Below are positions 22,980 through 33,869 of a stretch of DNA of 64,000 nt, piece after piece. Origin of the DNA: Cercophora sp. LCS_1 (taxonomy: Eukaryota; Ascomycota; Sordariomycetes; Sordariales; Lasiosphaeriaceae). Under the pieces are notes generated by a model that ran no database searches, was not told where the DNA came from, and saw only the letters and a list, made by a program, of their open reading frames with translations. The stretch spans positions 496,001 to 560,000 of the forward strand of contig JAPZLL010000005.1 of assembly GCA_036250225.1 (NCBI GenBank), written 5' to 3'. Both the position numbers and the translations under genes were made by a program. How positions within the stretch are numbered: the stretch's first letter is position 1; every line of letters begins with the position of its first letter.

Positions 22980-23833
22980 ATATGATTGGCGGTCAGCGGA
23001 GCAGTGTTCAGGAGGGTGGTTTGGGAGTTTTTGTATTTGTGACTCGAGGCATCATCGGGGTATAACGGCCAGTCTGTTTGTGTTTGCACTGCTTCCCCTC
23101 AGGGAGAGTTCTATCGCTTGCGATAATGGAAGGGGATTCCGGGGGACTACCACAATATTCCTTTGTAAAGTAAAGTTATTGAAATAACCAGCCACTACTT
23201 CTGGCTCCATCGCTTTCTGCGCCCGTTGACGTGAAAGCGTCTTGCAATAATGGCTCAATGCACCAAGTTGTGGTCACACTACAGGGGCAACTGGGGCGTG
23301 GCGATTTGATGGACGGAGCTTGCATCAGACAGCTTGAAACGGCTGTTGCAAATGCGGGAGCCCTGTGCACCATGGATGTGTCACGTGCCATCTCACGCAT
23401 CTGGCGGCTGGTAGACCCACACGGGCATCCGAATCGGGATTAGTTTTGATTAGCCTCGCGCTGGCTTTTCGTAACCAACTCTGAGAACTCGGCACTCTGG
23501 CTTCCTTCCAGCACACGACGCTAGATTTCTAGGGAAATGATCGCAGGACACCGTGTGCCGAGCAAGGCGGGCTTCTAATCCCCTCGGGAGATTTTTTAGA
23601 GTTTGTTGCGCTGGGTTTGGATGATTTTTCCGCTTGACCCGCCGCCGTGCCGACGACAAAGTTTTGGGAGCTGGTACCAAGCAAAACCGCTGCACCGAAC
23701 ATCCTCCCTTTCGCGAACGCGAATCGGCGCGACAAACGACACTTCGTCGAACAACCATCACATCCCAACAAAACCACGTCCAAATTGTATCGTGGCCCGC
23801 GGCCGATAGATTTCGCAGCCAATACCGCCCGGC
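22980..23833. other. Intergenic, PEP4 to the P/Q-rich protein
   Basis: About 850 bp, tandem orientation. It holds the PEP4 3' region and the leader of the next gene. The stretch 23640-23830 is open in several frames but lacks recognisable sequence. Confidence 0.55.
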
Positions 23834-26800
23834 ATGGCTTCGCCGGGCGTTGCCGCATCCCAGGCCAACGGTGTCGCCGCATCGTCGCGTCCAGATTCCC
23901 CTGCTTCCGTCAATTCGTCCACCAAGCGGAAGCGCGATGCAAGCGACGACGGCAACGCGGATACCGATGCGAACGGCCACGGCAAACCAACGCCTGTTTC
24001 CAATGGAACTCGTCCACATCGCGACGAAAAGCCCTTGATTCGCGACTTCTTTGATGTTTTGGAAAGGTATGCGCCAGTTCAATCCGCCCTCATTTAAACA
24101 TCTTGATTCCATCGTTGCCTTGACTGTCCGCTAACCCCGCTACTTCAAGCCTCGATCCCGTCAAGCCAGGGATTCTCAAACGTCCGCTTCCTGGCGCGTT
24201 CTCGGATAATGAACCTACGGCGAAGAGACCCAAGTCCGAGGAAGATGGGAAGCCCACATCCATCGCCGACAAGGTTTCACAACAAGCTTACAACAACCTG
24301 GAAGATTTATTTCGTGACCTCGACCACGCTGCCAAGTTCCATATCAAGGAACTTGAGGCCAGACCCGATATCAGCGCCGCCGCAACTGATGAAGCCATTG
24401 CCAAAGTCGTGTCATTCAAACACCAAGCGTTCGATCTTTGGAGACGAGAACAGGCATATCCAAGCCTTCCCCGTGTTCCTCCTAAATCGAACGTTCGGGA
24501 ATCTCTCCCAACAGGTACCGCGAACAGCGTCGTTCTGACTATAACTGGCCTTGCCCCAACCCCGCGGCCGCTGTTCACCAGCCTTCAGCGTGCTGCAACG
24601 CATAATGTCAGCCCCAAACCGATTCCGGATGATGCTCTCCCCAGTGGAGTGACGGCGACCCGGATCCTACCAGATGTCGTAGCGCCAGCAGACAAGAATG
24701 GCCGTTCGCTCACCCTTGGAGAGCTATTTCCCTCCCCGAGGAATCTGCCTCCTCTGCAACCCCCCAAAGGACCCAAGCCTCCAACTAAGGACAATGTCCT
24801 GACATTTTACCACCCATCTTTGACGGATAAATGCAAGTATCGCGCAGGAACATACTACTCGACAAATCTTTCCACTGGTCAATGGCTGGACTACAGCAAT
24901 GCGACGCCAGCTACCCACCCCAAGACGAAGCAGCGTGAACGTGCACAGAGCTTGGCGGGTGTCAAACCATCATCCATCGAGCTTGAAATGTCCGAGATGG
25001 AGGCCCTCTTCCGTGGTGCATTTTCCAGCTTTGCACCCTCCAAAGACGATTCGGCGGCCATCGTCTCATCTCGCCAAGCTGGTCATGTCTGGTGGACACG
25101 CGTTGGTCAGAGAAGCTACAACAGATTGATCGAGTCGGAGATTCCAGAAGACGACGATGGAGTTGATCCCGGTGTCGCCGACGTAACGGACTTTGACGAG
25201 GAGCGTGTGCAGAGCGTAATCGACAACTGGGATGACAGCCTCGTTGACCCCAGCCTGGATGAGATAATGGGCAAAACGAACGATGCGGACAAGGACACGG
25301 ACGAGTTGTTGGCAGAAATCTCGGACTCTATTGACACTCTCTTGTCACACCAGCGTATACGGAACCTGGCCCTGCCAACGAGCCAGGACCGCTTCTCAGC
25401 TGATCCTGTCAACGGTGATATGCTGCGCAACGGTAGCCTGTCCCACCAGCCGAGCGAGGAGGAGATGCTGGCATACCAGACTCTCAAGGCCCAGTTGTCG
25501 TTGGTGATCAGTAGCTTGCCGCCGTTTGCAGTAGCCCGCCTCAACTCGGACAAACTTGAAGAGCTAGCTATCAGCACAAAGGTCGAGGTGCGGACGGATG
25601 AGTACAAGGGTATCATGGAGGAGGACGAACCAGCACGCCTGGCGCGGCAGGCTGCACAGCAGGCGGCTAATGCGAGCCAGCGTCAACAGCACAGAGCTCC
25701 TAGCGTTGGCTCTGCTGGGCACTACCCCACCCAGTCGTACGGTCCCTTCCCGCCAGGCGGGCGGCCGATTGCCAACTCGCAGCATTTCCCTCAAACACCA
25801 GTCCGGCCCCAGGCACCGGGTATGTATCCACAGCGTCCACCTTCGGCGGTACCTATCCCACAGCCCCAGCACTACCCACAAAGACCGCCGCCTCCTGCTC
25901 AGTACAGACCGCCGGGTCCGGCCCACGCCTACGCACCGCAGCTCGCCAAAGCCCAAACCCCATACGGACACTCGAACATGCCCCAGTATGCGGCAAGCCC
26001 TGCGCAGCCACGGATGGCGCCTGGCTTTAATATGAGCCCGGGTCCCGCTCCCAGTCATCGGTACCCACAAGGCTATCAGCCGGGCTACCAACAAACACAC
26101 CAGCAAGTCCACCCCCAGCATCTGCAACACCCTCCGCAGCCTCAGCACCCCCAACACTCGCCCCTTCCTCAACACCAACATCCACAAATGCATCATCAGA
26201 TGGCCCAACATCAGCCGCAACATCCTCCCCAAGGGTACCCGCAATTCCCCAACGGTCAACCGATGCCACGAACCATGTCACCGCAAGTTCCGCAGGCCCA
26301 CGCCTATGGGCAATCCCCAACACCTCCTCAACAGCACCCTCAGGTTGCACGGCCTCCCTATGGCAGCCCGGGTATGGCGCCTAACGCCCAGCAGCGGGCT
26401 TACGCCCCGCAACCGAATATGATGGGTGGGCCGGGCGGACGGCCGGGAGGTCTGACTGGCTACGCGACGGTGATGCCTGAAGGGCAGCAACGTCAGGTGA
26501 TGGAACAAGCCAGGGCTCGTGCCGATGCGGAACAGAGAGTGAGCGGCCATATGAACAAGGTCGCTCAGGGCGAGGTGGTCGGCCTGGCTGGTATTGGATT
26601 GGGGGGCACATACGATGTGAACAAGCTTGCTGCTGCCAAAATGCAAATGGGTGCTAGTCCTAGGGTGATGCACGGTGGCCCAAGCCCGGTCAACGGGGCC
26701 GGGATTGCGCCGCCAAGCCACAGCCCCGTACCTGTGCCGTCGCCAGGAATGCCCCATGGTATACCCAGTCCGGCACCTGGTCCGCATAACATTGCTGGAA

Positions 26801-26847
26801 CGCCGGTTGGGCAGGGGTTTAAGCCACCACCACCTGCTCAGGTGTAG
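23834..26847 (+). CDS. Uncharacterised fungal P/Q-rich nuclear-type protein
   Basis: Exons are 23834..24066 and 24150..26847 (83-nt intron), giving 976 residues. The N-terminus is Ser/Ala-rich with a basic patch STKRKRD. A conserved-looking segment follows: EKPLIRDFFDVLERY, then LDPVKPGILKRPLP, a possible basic nuclear signal (AKRPKSEED), and blocks such as LTLGELFPSP, STGQWLDYSNA and GAFSSFAPSKDDSAAIV. I recall similar proteins of unknown function across filamentous ascomycetes (the DUF7877 family, from memory). From about residue 590 the protein is rich in Pro, Gln, His and Tyr, resembling transcriptional or chromatin co-regulators. No enzymatic motif is seen. A chromatin role is a guess from composition only. 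Confidence 0.82.
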
Positions 26848-28103
26848 TGTGGCTCGAGGAGTCTTGCCTAGTCTGGTTGGCTGAACGCAAAGGCGGGGGT
26901 AGATTCGTGCATATGTAGTAGCTATGCCGATAGCGTGCAGCGACTTGGTTGAGCACGAGACGAGCAAAGACGGTATGAATAATGCGGTAGTTGCGATAGG
27001 GAAACCGGGCGCGGCTCGTTTACTCGGTGGGAAGGCAACGGGACCGGTTTGGTGCTTGGCGTGAACGGTATTCAAAGGGCCGGCGGGAAAAGGGGAGCCC
27101 CGGGACGGAGATCAAGCTTGTGTTATTACTGTATACATCCGGTAAAATTCGATATTTTCTTGTGGCAGTTGGCTGGTAGTGGATTGGCTTGCTTTGGGTG
27201 TCGACCAGGGTTGCGTTCTGGGTGGTTTGGTTGTCCAGATATGGGCGCATCCCATCCAAGTATACTACTACATACGTAGTAGCATGGGCTAAAAGATAGA
27301 GAGCAATAGACAGCTGCCTTTTGTCACATTCCACAAAGGTGCCATGATAGTTTTTGATCATCGACCAGGGCTTGCTGGCTCAAGTCTAGACCAACAGAAA
27401 TACCCCGCACTGAAAACGACAAGACCCGGCCTAGGTTGCACAATCGAGACGCGAACGTTAGCTCGAAGGGTCGGGTGGGGGATGCGGGTACCGCACCCCT
27501 TGGCGGGGAGAAGCGCTGGGAACAGTTGACCCGGGAGCAAGCAAGGGTAGGCCATGGGTCATGGGCATGTTGGATTTCAGATACAGTGACAAAATGTACA
27601 TCAACCAACTCCGAAACCTGTGGGTATGTCACCACCAGTGCTAACCCAGCAACTACCCAGGCAAGCTGGTGACAAAAAATCGACACACAAAATCCAGTTG
27701 ATGCCACTTGAAGTGGCCTGGACAGGTGCTGTGAATTCCAATAGGCGTTGATAGAAAAGTTAAACGCCTTTTGATAGCGTTTTAGGGGTCTAAGCACTAT
27801 GTAATACATTAGGACCTTGGATTCACTTCTTCTTAGTGGAGAATTGACCTTTCCACCTTTCTGTGCGCGCCGTTTATCTCGTCAAGGACTTGCTAGTATA
27901 GTCGGAATTGGGTTAAAGCCACCATGTCGTTATGTTGTCTGCGTTCATTCCAGACATGTGGCGTGGAGTACCACATACATATATACATTTATGGTAGCTC
28001 TGGCAAAGTGTTTAGCGACCTCCACCGCCCAAGGAGGCACGGGCGAATTCATTGAAGAGTTGGGTATCATCATCCTTCGAAACCACGCTATCCGTTTTTG
28101 TAT
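26848..28103. other. Intergenic, P/Q-rich protein to MRX10 (convergent)
   Basis: About 1.25 kb between two convergent 3' ends. No convincing frame. Presumably 3' untranslated regions; nothing structured was noticed. Confidence 0.55.
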
Positions 28104-29408
28104 TCATCGTTGGTCTCCTTGCGGTGATTGACGGGCCTTCAACGCCGCCTTGATGCTCTTCACTTCCTCCAAGAGCTCTTCCTGGAACACGTCATACCTT
28201 TCCATATATAGCCGTCTTAGCTCAAAGGCCACCTCGATCGCAATCAAAATGATAATGATCCACTCTAGCCTCGTGCTGTGCTTCTCACTTGACATTTTCT
28301 CACTGATGTCCAACACCTGTTGGGCGACCGCCACCACCTCCTGCGCATATGTCATCTTGTCGTTGAGTGTCTTGATTCTCACTCCGACATCCAGAGCCTT
28401 GCCGATTTTCGCATAGTACGTCTCGAGTTTCTCCTCACTGTCCCAGAAAATGTCCGGTAGTGCGTCTGTCAAGTCATTGTAATGGTTTAGCTGGCTTCGC
28501 AAGTTCAGCAGCTCGCCCGTCTTTCGGAGGATCAGGGCCCTCGAAAGGGGTGCTTGTAGGCCCTGCGATAGTTGGTCCGGGATGTGTCTCGTGCTCTCCA
28601 AGTATCTCATCAAAGAGCTCTCAAGCACCGCCAGCTTGGTGCTCCTCGCCAGTCCTGACGAGAACGCAATCTTAGCCAGTGTGGTGTCCAGCCTGTCACC
28701 CGCCTCCACCTCCCGTTTTGCCCCAATTACAACCACATCCCCACTGACCCTACTTTGGTCCTGCTCCGGGTCTTCGACAAAATCTAAGTCTTCTACCTCC
28801 TTGTCCGAGGCAGATAATGGTCCTTCGGCCGCTGGCAGTAAAAGCGTCGTAGATAGCGTGCTTACCACATCAACTGATAGCGCCCACGTCACTACCGTTC
28901 CGGATGGGAAGACAAATATGTCACCTTGGTTCAGACCGCGCGCATGAACCACCTCGCTGGCCTCGAAACCGGTCCCGTCCGGATCGAGTTCGAATCCATG
29001 GTTGGCAAGGATGGTAGCGACATGGTCCATATCAAAAGACTCAGCAACGCAGACAGCTGTCAGGGTCGAGCTCTCGGGAACAGATGTCGTCGAGGGAGAC
29101 GCAGGCGCCTTAGTAGGCACACCCTTTTGCGCAACAATGGCGACGCGGTGGAGTGAGTTCTTGAGTGGGGGCTTTCGCTTGTTTTGCGGCGCTGGGGATA
29201 CGGGTTTGGTCGCTTGCTTGCCGTTGCCGTCGCGAGAGGGAGACACGTTGCCATCTTGCTGCAGAAAGACATTGGAGGTAAAAAAGTGGCGGCGGCGGGG
29301 GAGGAAGTTCGAAACGGTGCCGTGGAATTGTCGTCGCAGAGGAAGGCTCGTGTAGCAGCGGACGCCTCGGGCGACGGGGCCCATGTAGGAGACGATGGTG
29401 CTCATCAT
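28104..29408 (-). CDS. MRX10: DUF155 / RMND1-family mitochondrial inner-membrane protein
   Basis: A single exon encodes 434 residues. The N-terminus is rich in Arg, Ser and hydroxyl residues (RGVRCYTSLPLRRQFHG), fitting a mitochondrial presequence. The DUF155 core includes GDIFVFPSGTVVTWALS and later SGLARSTKLAVLE. Near the C-terminus is one hydrophobic segment, LEWIIIILIAIEVAFEL, the typical anchor of this family, followed by a charged helix. Human RMND1 and yeast Mrx10 belong here; they associate with the mitochondrial ribosome or inner membrane and support mitochondrial translation. The yeast homologues Rmd1 and Rmd8 are not mitochondrial, but the presequence favours Mrx10. The start Met is followed at once by a second Met; either could be used. 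Head to head with TIP20. Confidence 0.9.
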   Translation of the reverse strand: MMSTIVSYMGPVARGVRCYTSLPLRRQFHGTVSNFLPRRRHFFTSNVFLQQDGNVSPSRDGNGKQATKPVSPAPQNKRKPPLKNSLHRVAIVAQKGVPTKAPASPSTTSVPESSTLTAVCVAESFDMDHVATILANHGFELDPDGTGFEASEVVHARGLNQGDIFVFPSGTVVTWALSVDVVSTLSTTLLLPAAEGPLSASDKEVEDLDFVEDPEQDQSRVSGDVVVIGAKREVEAGDRLDTTLAKIAFSSGLARSTKLAVLESSLMRYLESTRHIPDQLSQGLQAPLSRALILRKTGELLNLRSQLNHYNDLTDALPDIFWDSEEKLETYYAKIGKALDVGVRIKTLNDKMTYAQEVVAVAQQVLDISEKMSSEKHSTRLEWIIIILIAIEVAFELRRLYMERYDVFQEELLEEVKSIKAALKARQSPQGDQR

Positions 29409-29702
29409 GGTGGGAGGGCCATTGAGTGAAACCGTTGCTGGGGCGGCATGTGACTGCGTAAGCGATTTGAGGTTGTTGGTCTCGGGAGGGGGTTTTTTTT
29501 TTTTTTGAGCATCACAGCTCCCGCGATTTCCAGGGGTTGATCTTGCGGATCGGCTTGGTGACGTATCCCGGTCGCCGAGCGCCGAGAGCTTGGGCCACTT
29601 GGCAGCTGTCTCAACCAGGCGGCATTGTGCCTTAGGTGTTCAGTCGCCGAACCACTTTCAAAGTCGACCAACGCTCAGCACTGGCCTCGAATTGGAGTCA
29701 AC
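29409..29702. promoter_or_regulatory. Bidirectional promoter region MRX10 / TIP20, with T14 tract
   Basis: Only 294 bp separate the two start codons, so both promoters share this space. A run of 14 T lies at 29493-29506. Such poly(dA:dT) tracts often exclude nucleosomes in fungal promoters. Confidence 0.6.
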
Positions 29703-32131
29703 ATGGAACGCGACATCCGGGTTGAGGATTATCTTGACGACAAACTTCAGTCTACCGCAGATTTTGGAAACCTTGAGGCGTTGCTCGGTAGCGTTGAACA
29801 CCAGCGCAGCCAGTTGCAGTCGCAGCTTGATGATGCCACGCGAGAGCTTCAAGAGGCCCGGCAGGCGGCCGAGGGCCACCAGACCTCCCTGGCCTCCCAG
29901 ATCGTTGAATTCCAAAAGCTGCAGACGAGTATCGACGTACGACTCAAGATAGTTGAGGCTTCTGACGCCCCTGATGAGGCCATACGCCGTCTCCAGGGGC
30001 CCATGGACAAGTTGCATCGCGTTGATCTCGCCCACCGCTACCTGCTCCTCCTCCAAGATGTGGAAAACTTGCGCCAAGCTGCGCGCTCGCATCTCCCGCA
30101 AAGCCCCAAGGCCGCTTTGGAGCCCTACACGAGGCTGAAGCAGCTGGCAATCCGGCTTCATGAGCTACAGCGGCCAAGCGAGGGGGCAGCGCTTGCGGCG
30201 CACCTGGTCGGTCACGTTGAATCTGTGGCTACAGCCCTGTGGGACGAGATGAAGAAGACCATGTCGGATGAGCTTGAGGCGGTTTTGAAAAAGCGCAACT
30301 GGCCAAATGTCAGTCTTGACGAGGCCGTGGACGAAGAGTGGCAGAGGTGCTTCGAGAAGCTCATCGACCTACAAGCTCCTGAAGTTCTGTACTCTCCAGG
30401 AGTGATTGCGCTTCTTCCGGTGGACGTCATGGCGCAGATTTTCGTCAAAGAGTTTCGCTTCCACTTTATGAGTGGGAAACCAACCAGTAGCGCCCAGACG
30501 ATTGGAACTCACTGTTTCCCGTGGTTTCTGGCCTTGATCGAGAAGTGGGAGGGGTTTTTCAGGGACAACTTTGGCCATATTCTTTGCTCCAAGTTTACAG
30601 ACACGCTCGCATCGCGCAAAATGGTCTACATGGATCCGGCATGCGCGCTGGTCAGCTCCATGCTGTCTGTCATGAGAGAAAAGGTCCAGGCTACCACTGC
30701 AGAGGCACTGAAAGATCCTGCTTTCCTCAGCATGCTGATCACTCAGCTTCTGACATTTGACGAGAACATCAGGACAATGTTCGGCTACGATGGTGGGGAC
30801 GCCGAAAAGGGATGGGACGGGCTGACCACCGAAGTGCTCAATGTCCATTTCAATACTTGGCTACAAGCCGAAAAATCCTTTGCCCTTGAACGATATCAAA
30901 AGATCATGCAACAGCCAGACGCGAGGACTATCGATTACGACTTTGCTGCTATCGGGAAAACCAAGCCAACTCATGCCGCGGTTCGGATTACCGATTTACT
31001 CAAACTGGTCACAGTATCCTACGAGCGTGCCAGGCGTTTTTCACATAAGCTCCGTTTTCTCATTGATGTTCAGCTCGATATCCTGGACGCATATCACGGT
31101 CATCTCGAAGACGCTCTGATGGCATATACGAGCATCACATCAACCGTTGGACGAGCCTTTGGCGTGAGCAAGGAGCAGTTAGCCGCTCTGGAAGGGACGG
31201 GGGCACTCGAGACGCTTTGCAAGGTTTATGGTAGCGCGGATCACGTAGTCAACACCCTAAAGGACTGGAGCAACGAGGAGGTGAGGAATCCGTTTGTTAG
31301 CATGGCTGAATGTCACTGACCCTGGCGGCAAGTTTTTCGTTGCTCTCTGGGAACAACTCCAGGCAAGAGCTCGGCAAAATCAAGATACGAACGACAGTTC
31401 GATCAAAGACAGTACCTCTGCGGTTGGCGGTATCGAAGAGGACGGTGGTGTCCTTTTCGGTGAGACTATTGCGGCCTACAGCAAACGGAGAGAACACGCA
31501 GAAGCTTCTCTGTCCGCCACACTTATCGAGTCGCAGAGAAAAGCCTTCCGTGCTTACCTTCACCGTGCCCAATGGAGCACCATTGGAGACGACCTCTCTG
31601 GTTCGGGCTCGTACCAATTGGCCATAACTCCCGAACTGGATGAACCCCTGAGGGTATGCTATCCTACCAACAGGTGGAGGTCGAAGGCAGCGCTAACGAC
31701 AAACATAGGTTCTCAAGCGCGATTTAGATTTCCTCACTCGCGCCCTTGGGACTGCCGTGTTCCGCCGTGTTTGGCGACAGGCCCTCGATAAACTCAACGA
31801 CCTCCTCTGGGACGATGTGCTCACATGCCATAGGTTCACGGCATCAGGCGCAGCCCAGTTTAGACAAGACGTCCGCTCCCTCTCATCATTGATTGACCGC
31901 TATATACCCGACGGTTCAAACTCCCTGAGTCGGATCGTGGACGCGCAAAAGCTCCTAAACCTCCCGGTGGAAACCGAAGGAAGTGATGGCACCATGTCAC
32001 TCAAGCAAGTCAGCGACATGGTGTTTGGTTATACGGATGCGAAGAAGGCCTTGGAGCAACTTGAAATCAATTCCCTTACCACTGCCAACGCCAGCCAGAT
32101 TTTGCTGTGCAGGGTAGAAAACGCCGAATAA
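29703..32131 (+). CDS. TIP20: RINT1/TIP20-family ER vesicle tether (Dsl1 complex subunit)
   Basis: Exons are 29703..31280, 31333..31653 and 31709..32131, giving 773 residues. The start is MERDIRVEDYLDD; upstream in-frame codons have no ATG. An N-terminal coiled coil (about 25-75, QRSQLQSQLDDATRELQEAR) is followed by the RINT-1/TIP-1 domain, with HCFPWFLALIEKWE and FTDTLASRKMVY-type blocks. Intron 1 ends at the AAG before TTTTTCGTT, which gives LKDWSNEEFFVALWEQ and matches the family; the nearer TTAG would leave a 20-nt intron and break the frame. Tip20 with Dsl1 and Sec39 tethers Golgi-derived COPI vesicles to the ER. RINT1 in animals also acts in checkpoint control. Assignment to the family is strong. 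Confidence 0.9.
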
Positions 32132-32296
32132 CCAGGGTTCTAGGTAGTCATTGTATGTACAAAACGAAAAGGCTGCCGTTGAATCCGCTTTCCCGTCCTT
32201 GCGCCGGCGGCTCGATCTGGTTTCGAGTCGTGAGGAGCCGTTGAAGGCACCCTGGTATCTGCTTTCCTCCTCACCACCACATTGCCCACATCCTTC

Positions 32297-33211
32297 TCAA
32301 TTGATGGCGCGCATTGTCATCTCTACGACGGCAAACGTCCCTGCGCTGACGGGCATGGCTCTCAGCAAGGTCGGCCCAATTCCTTTCCAGAAGCCCCTGG
32401 CGCCCTCAGCCCGCCATGTCTGTGCAAAGCAGTCCCTCATCGTCTTGTACTTTTGCTCCTGCCCAAAACCATCTGTCTGCATCTTGCTCTTGATCACGTC
32501 CAGTGGGTAGCTCCCCAGCCACAAGGCCTCGCCGGCCAACCCGCCGTAAAATGCCACCTTGTAGCTCGGTACGTCCTTGCGGTCAATCTTGTTCCTTGCC
32601 GCGTCTGCATTCATGAACCACTCAAACGCCAAGAACCAGACACCGTACGCCTGCGCCTCACGCAGGATGGTGACGGCCTCTCCGCGATAAAGTCCGCCCA
32701 GCACGCCGCCTTGGGCGCTCAGCTTTCGTACGCAGTCCAATGGTCCGTTGTAGAGGCGTGCCGCCCCGTGAGGTTGTGTCTGGAGGCGGATGCGCACGTG
32801 CTCGATAGGCCCCGAGATGGCGCTGTTGGCGACGCCGGCAAAGGCACCGGCGGCGTAGTACTGGCCGTAGGAGAGCGGGACGCCCGTATTGCCATTGCGC
32901 TGCTCAAGCCAGCGACGGGCCGAGTGAAAAGCACCGAACTGGATGGACACGCAGGCGCCGATTCCGAGAAGTGGCGTGAGTGTGCCCTTGTAAAAGGCGA
33001 GGGCGCCCTCATTCCGATAGATGGAGAGTGCCGCTGAAGCCGCCGATGGGTAGGCCGACGACGTTTGCAAGCGCACCTTGACAATGTCAAAGGGCTGACC
33101 AATTAGGACCTGGGCGATGCCACCGGCTGCGCCAGAGAAGAGGTCTTTGAAGGTTTGGAGGGACGACGACTTGCCCGGCTCGTCAGCCACTTCAAGTGCG
33201 GTATCGGCCAT
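32297..33211 (-). CDS. Mitochondrial carrier, YMC1/YMC2-like
   Basis: A single exon encodes 304 residues, the usual size of the SLC25 family. Three tandem repeats each carry the carrier signature: PFDIVKVRLQT, then PIEHVRIRLQT, then PLDVIKSKMQT. The segments GTLTPLLGIGACVSIQFG and QYYAAGAFAGVANSAI are close to yeast Ymc1/Ymc2. Those carriers sit in the mitochondrial inner membrane and are linked to transport of amino acids such as glutamate or glycine and to arginine/ornithine exchange in relatives. Substrate is not settled by sequence. The gene is convergent with TIP20, with only 165 bp between stop codons. Confidence 0.9.
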   Translation of the reverse strand: MADTALEVADEPGKSSSLQTFKDLFSGAAGGIAQVLIGQPFDIVKVRLQTSSAYPSAASAALSIYRNEGALAFYKGTLTPLLGIGACVSIQFGAFHSARRWLEQRNGNTGVPLSYGQYYAAGAFAGVANSAISGPIEHVRIRLQTQPHGAARLYNGPLDCVRKLSAQGGVLGGLYRGEAVTILREAQAYGVWFLAFEWFMNADAARNKIDRKDVPSYKVAFYGGLAGEALWLGSYPLDVIKSKMQTDGFGQEQKYKTMRDCFAQTWRAEGARGFWKGIGPTLLRAMPVSAGTFAVVEMTMRAIN

Positions 33212-33869
33212 TGATGTGGTGACGCTTTGCCCCGCCCCCCGCGAGCGGCCGTTGTTGAAGAGCGAGGTGGAAGGAAGAGTTCTGATGAGAACTAGACAGG
33301 TGAGGAGCTGGCAACAACTTCAATCGATGCCCAGTCTAAGAAGTGGCCGGCTCTCGGGGGCGGTGACGGGCTTTGTGGTGATGGGATGAACCGGCCGGCC
33401 CACCGTTGCTAGCACGCTGTGGCTACATGTTTAATATTCGCTGGGAGGCTTTCGAGCTGCTGTGGGGCGGCTCCTTCCCGCCCGATTGCGTGCTTGGGCC
33501 CCTCGATTGTTGCATACCGTGGGCAGGGTGCCAGGATGTCACCTCGCTGGCAAACCCATTCCATGGTCCAGAGTTCAATTGGGATTTACCTACGTACCCC
33601 TTATTCCGTCCCCATATGAGATATTATATCTGGGCCAAAAAATGCTTCGGCTTTAATTCACTTCGTGAGTGGGAGCCCAAGACAGCCCCGTCCGCATCAC
33701 ACGCAATCAACACCATTGAGTAGCCATCAAAGCCGACAGGGCCATCCTGGATGTCGATTTTCTCCTCAGAGGACGATTGACATGCAATCCAGGGACATAG
33801 TTTAACTGGCCAAGTACATTCCGGGCGGTCCCACCCTATCCCTATCCTCACCCCGACCCGACGGACAAG
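33212..33869. other. Intergenic, carrier promoter and COG3 3' region
   Basis: About 660 bp upstream of the carrier (minus strand) and downstream of COG3 (minus strand). Moderately AT-rich at 33590-33660. No coding or RNA feature recognised. Confidence 0.55.

Noticed and set aside
30369..30848. Open frames antisense to TIP20
   Set aside because: Shadow frames of a well-supported coding exon.
31281..31300. A 20-nt intron in TIP20 ending at TTAG
   Set aside because: Too short for splicing and gives a stop codon. The acceptor at 31332 restores the family sequence.
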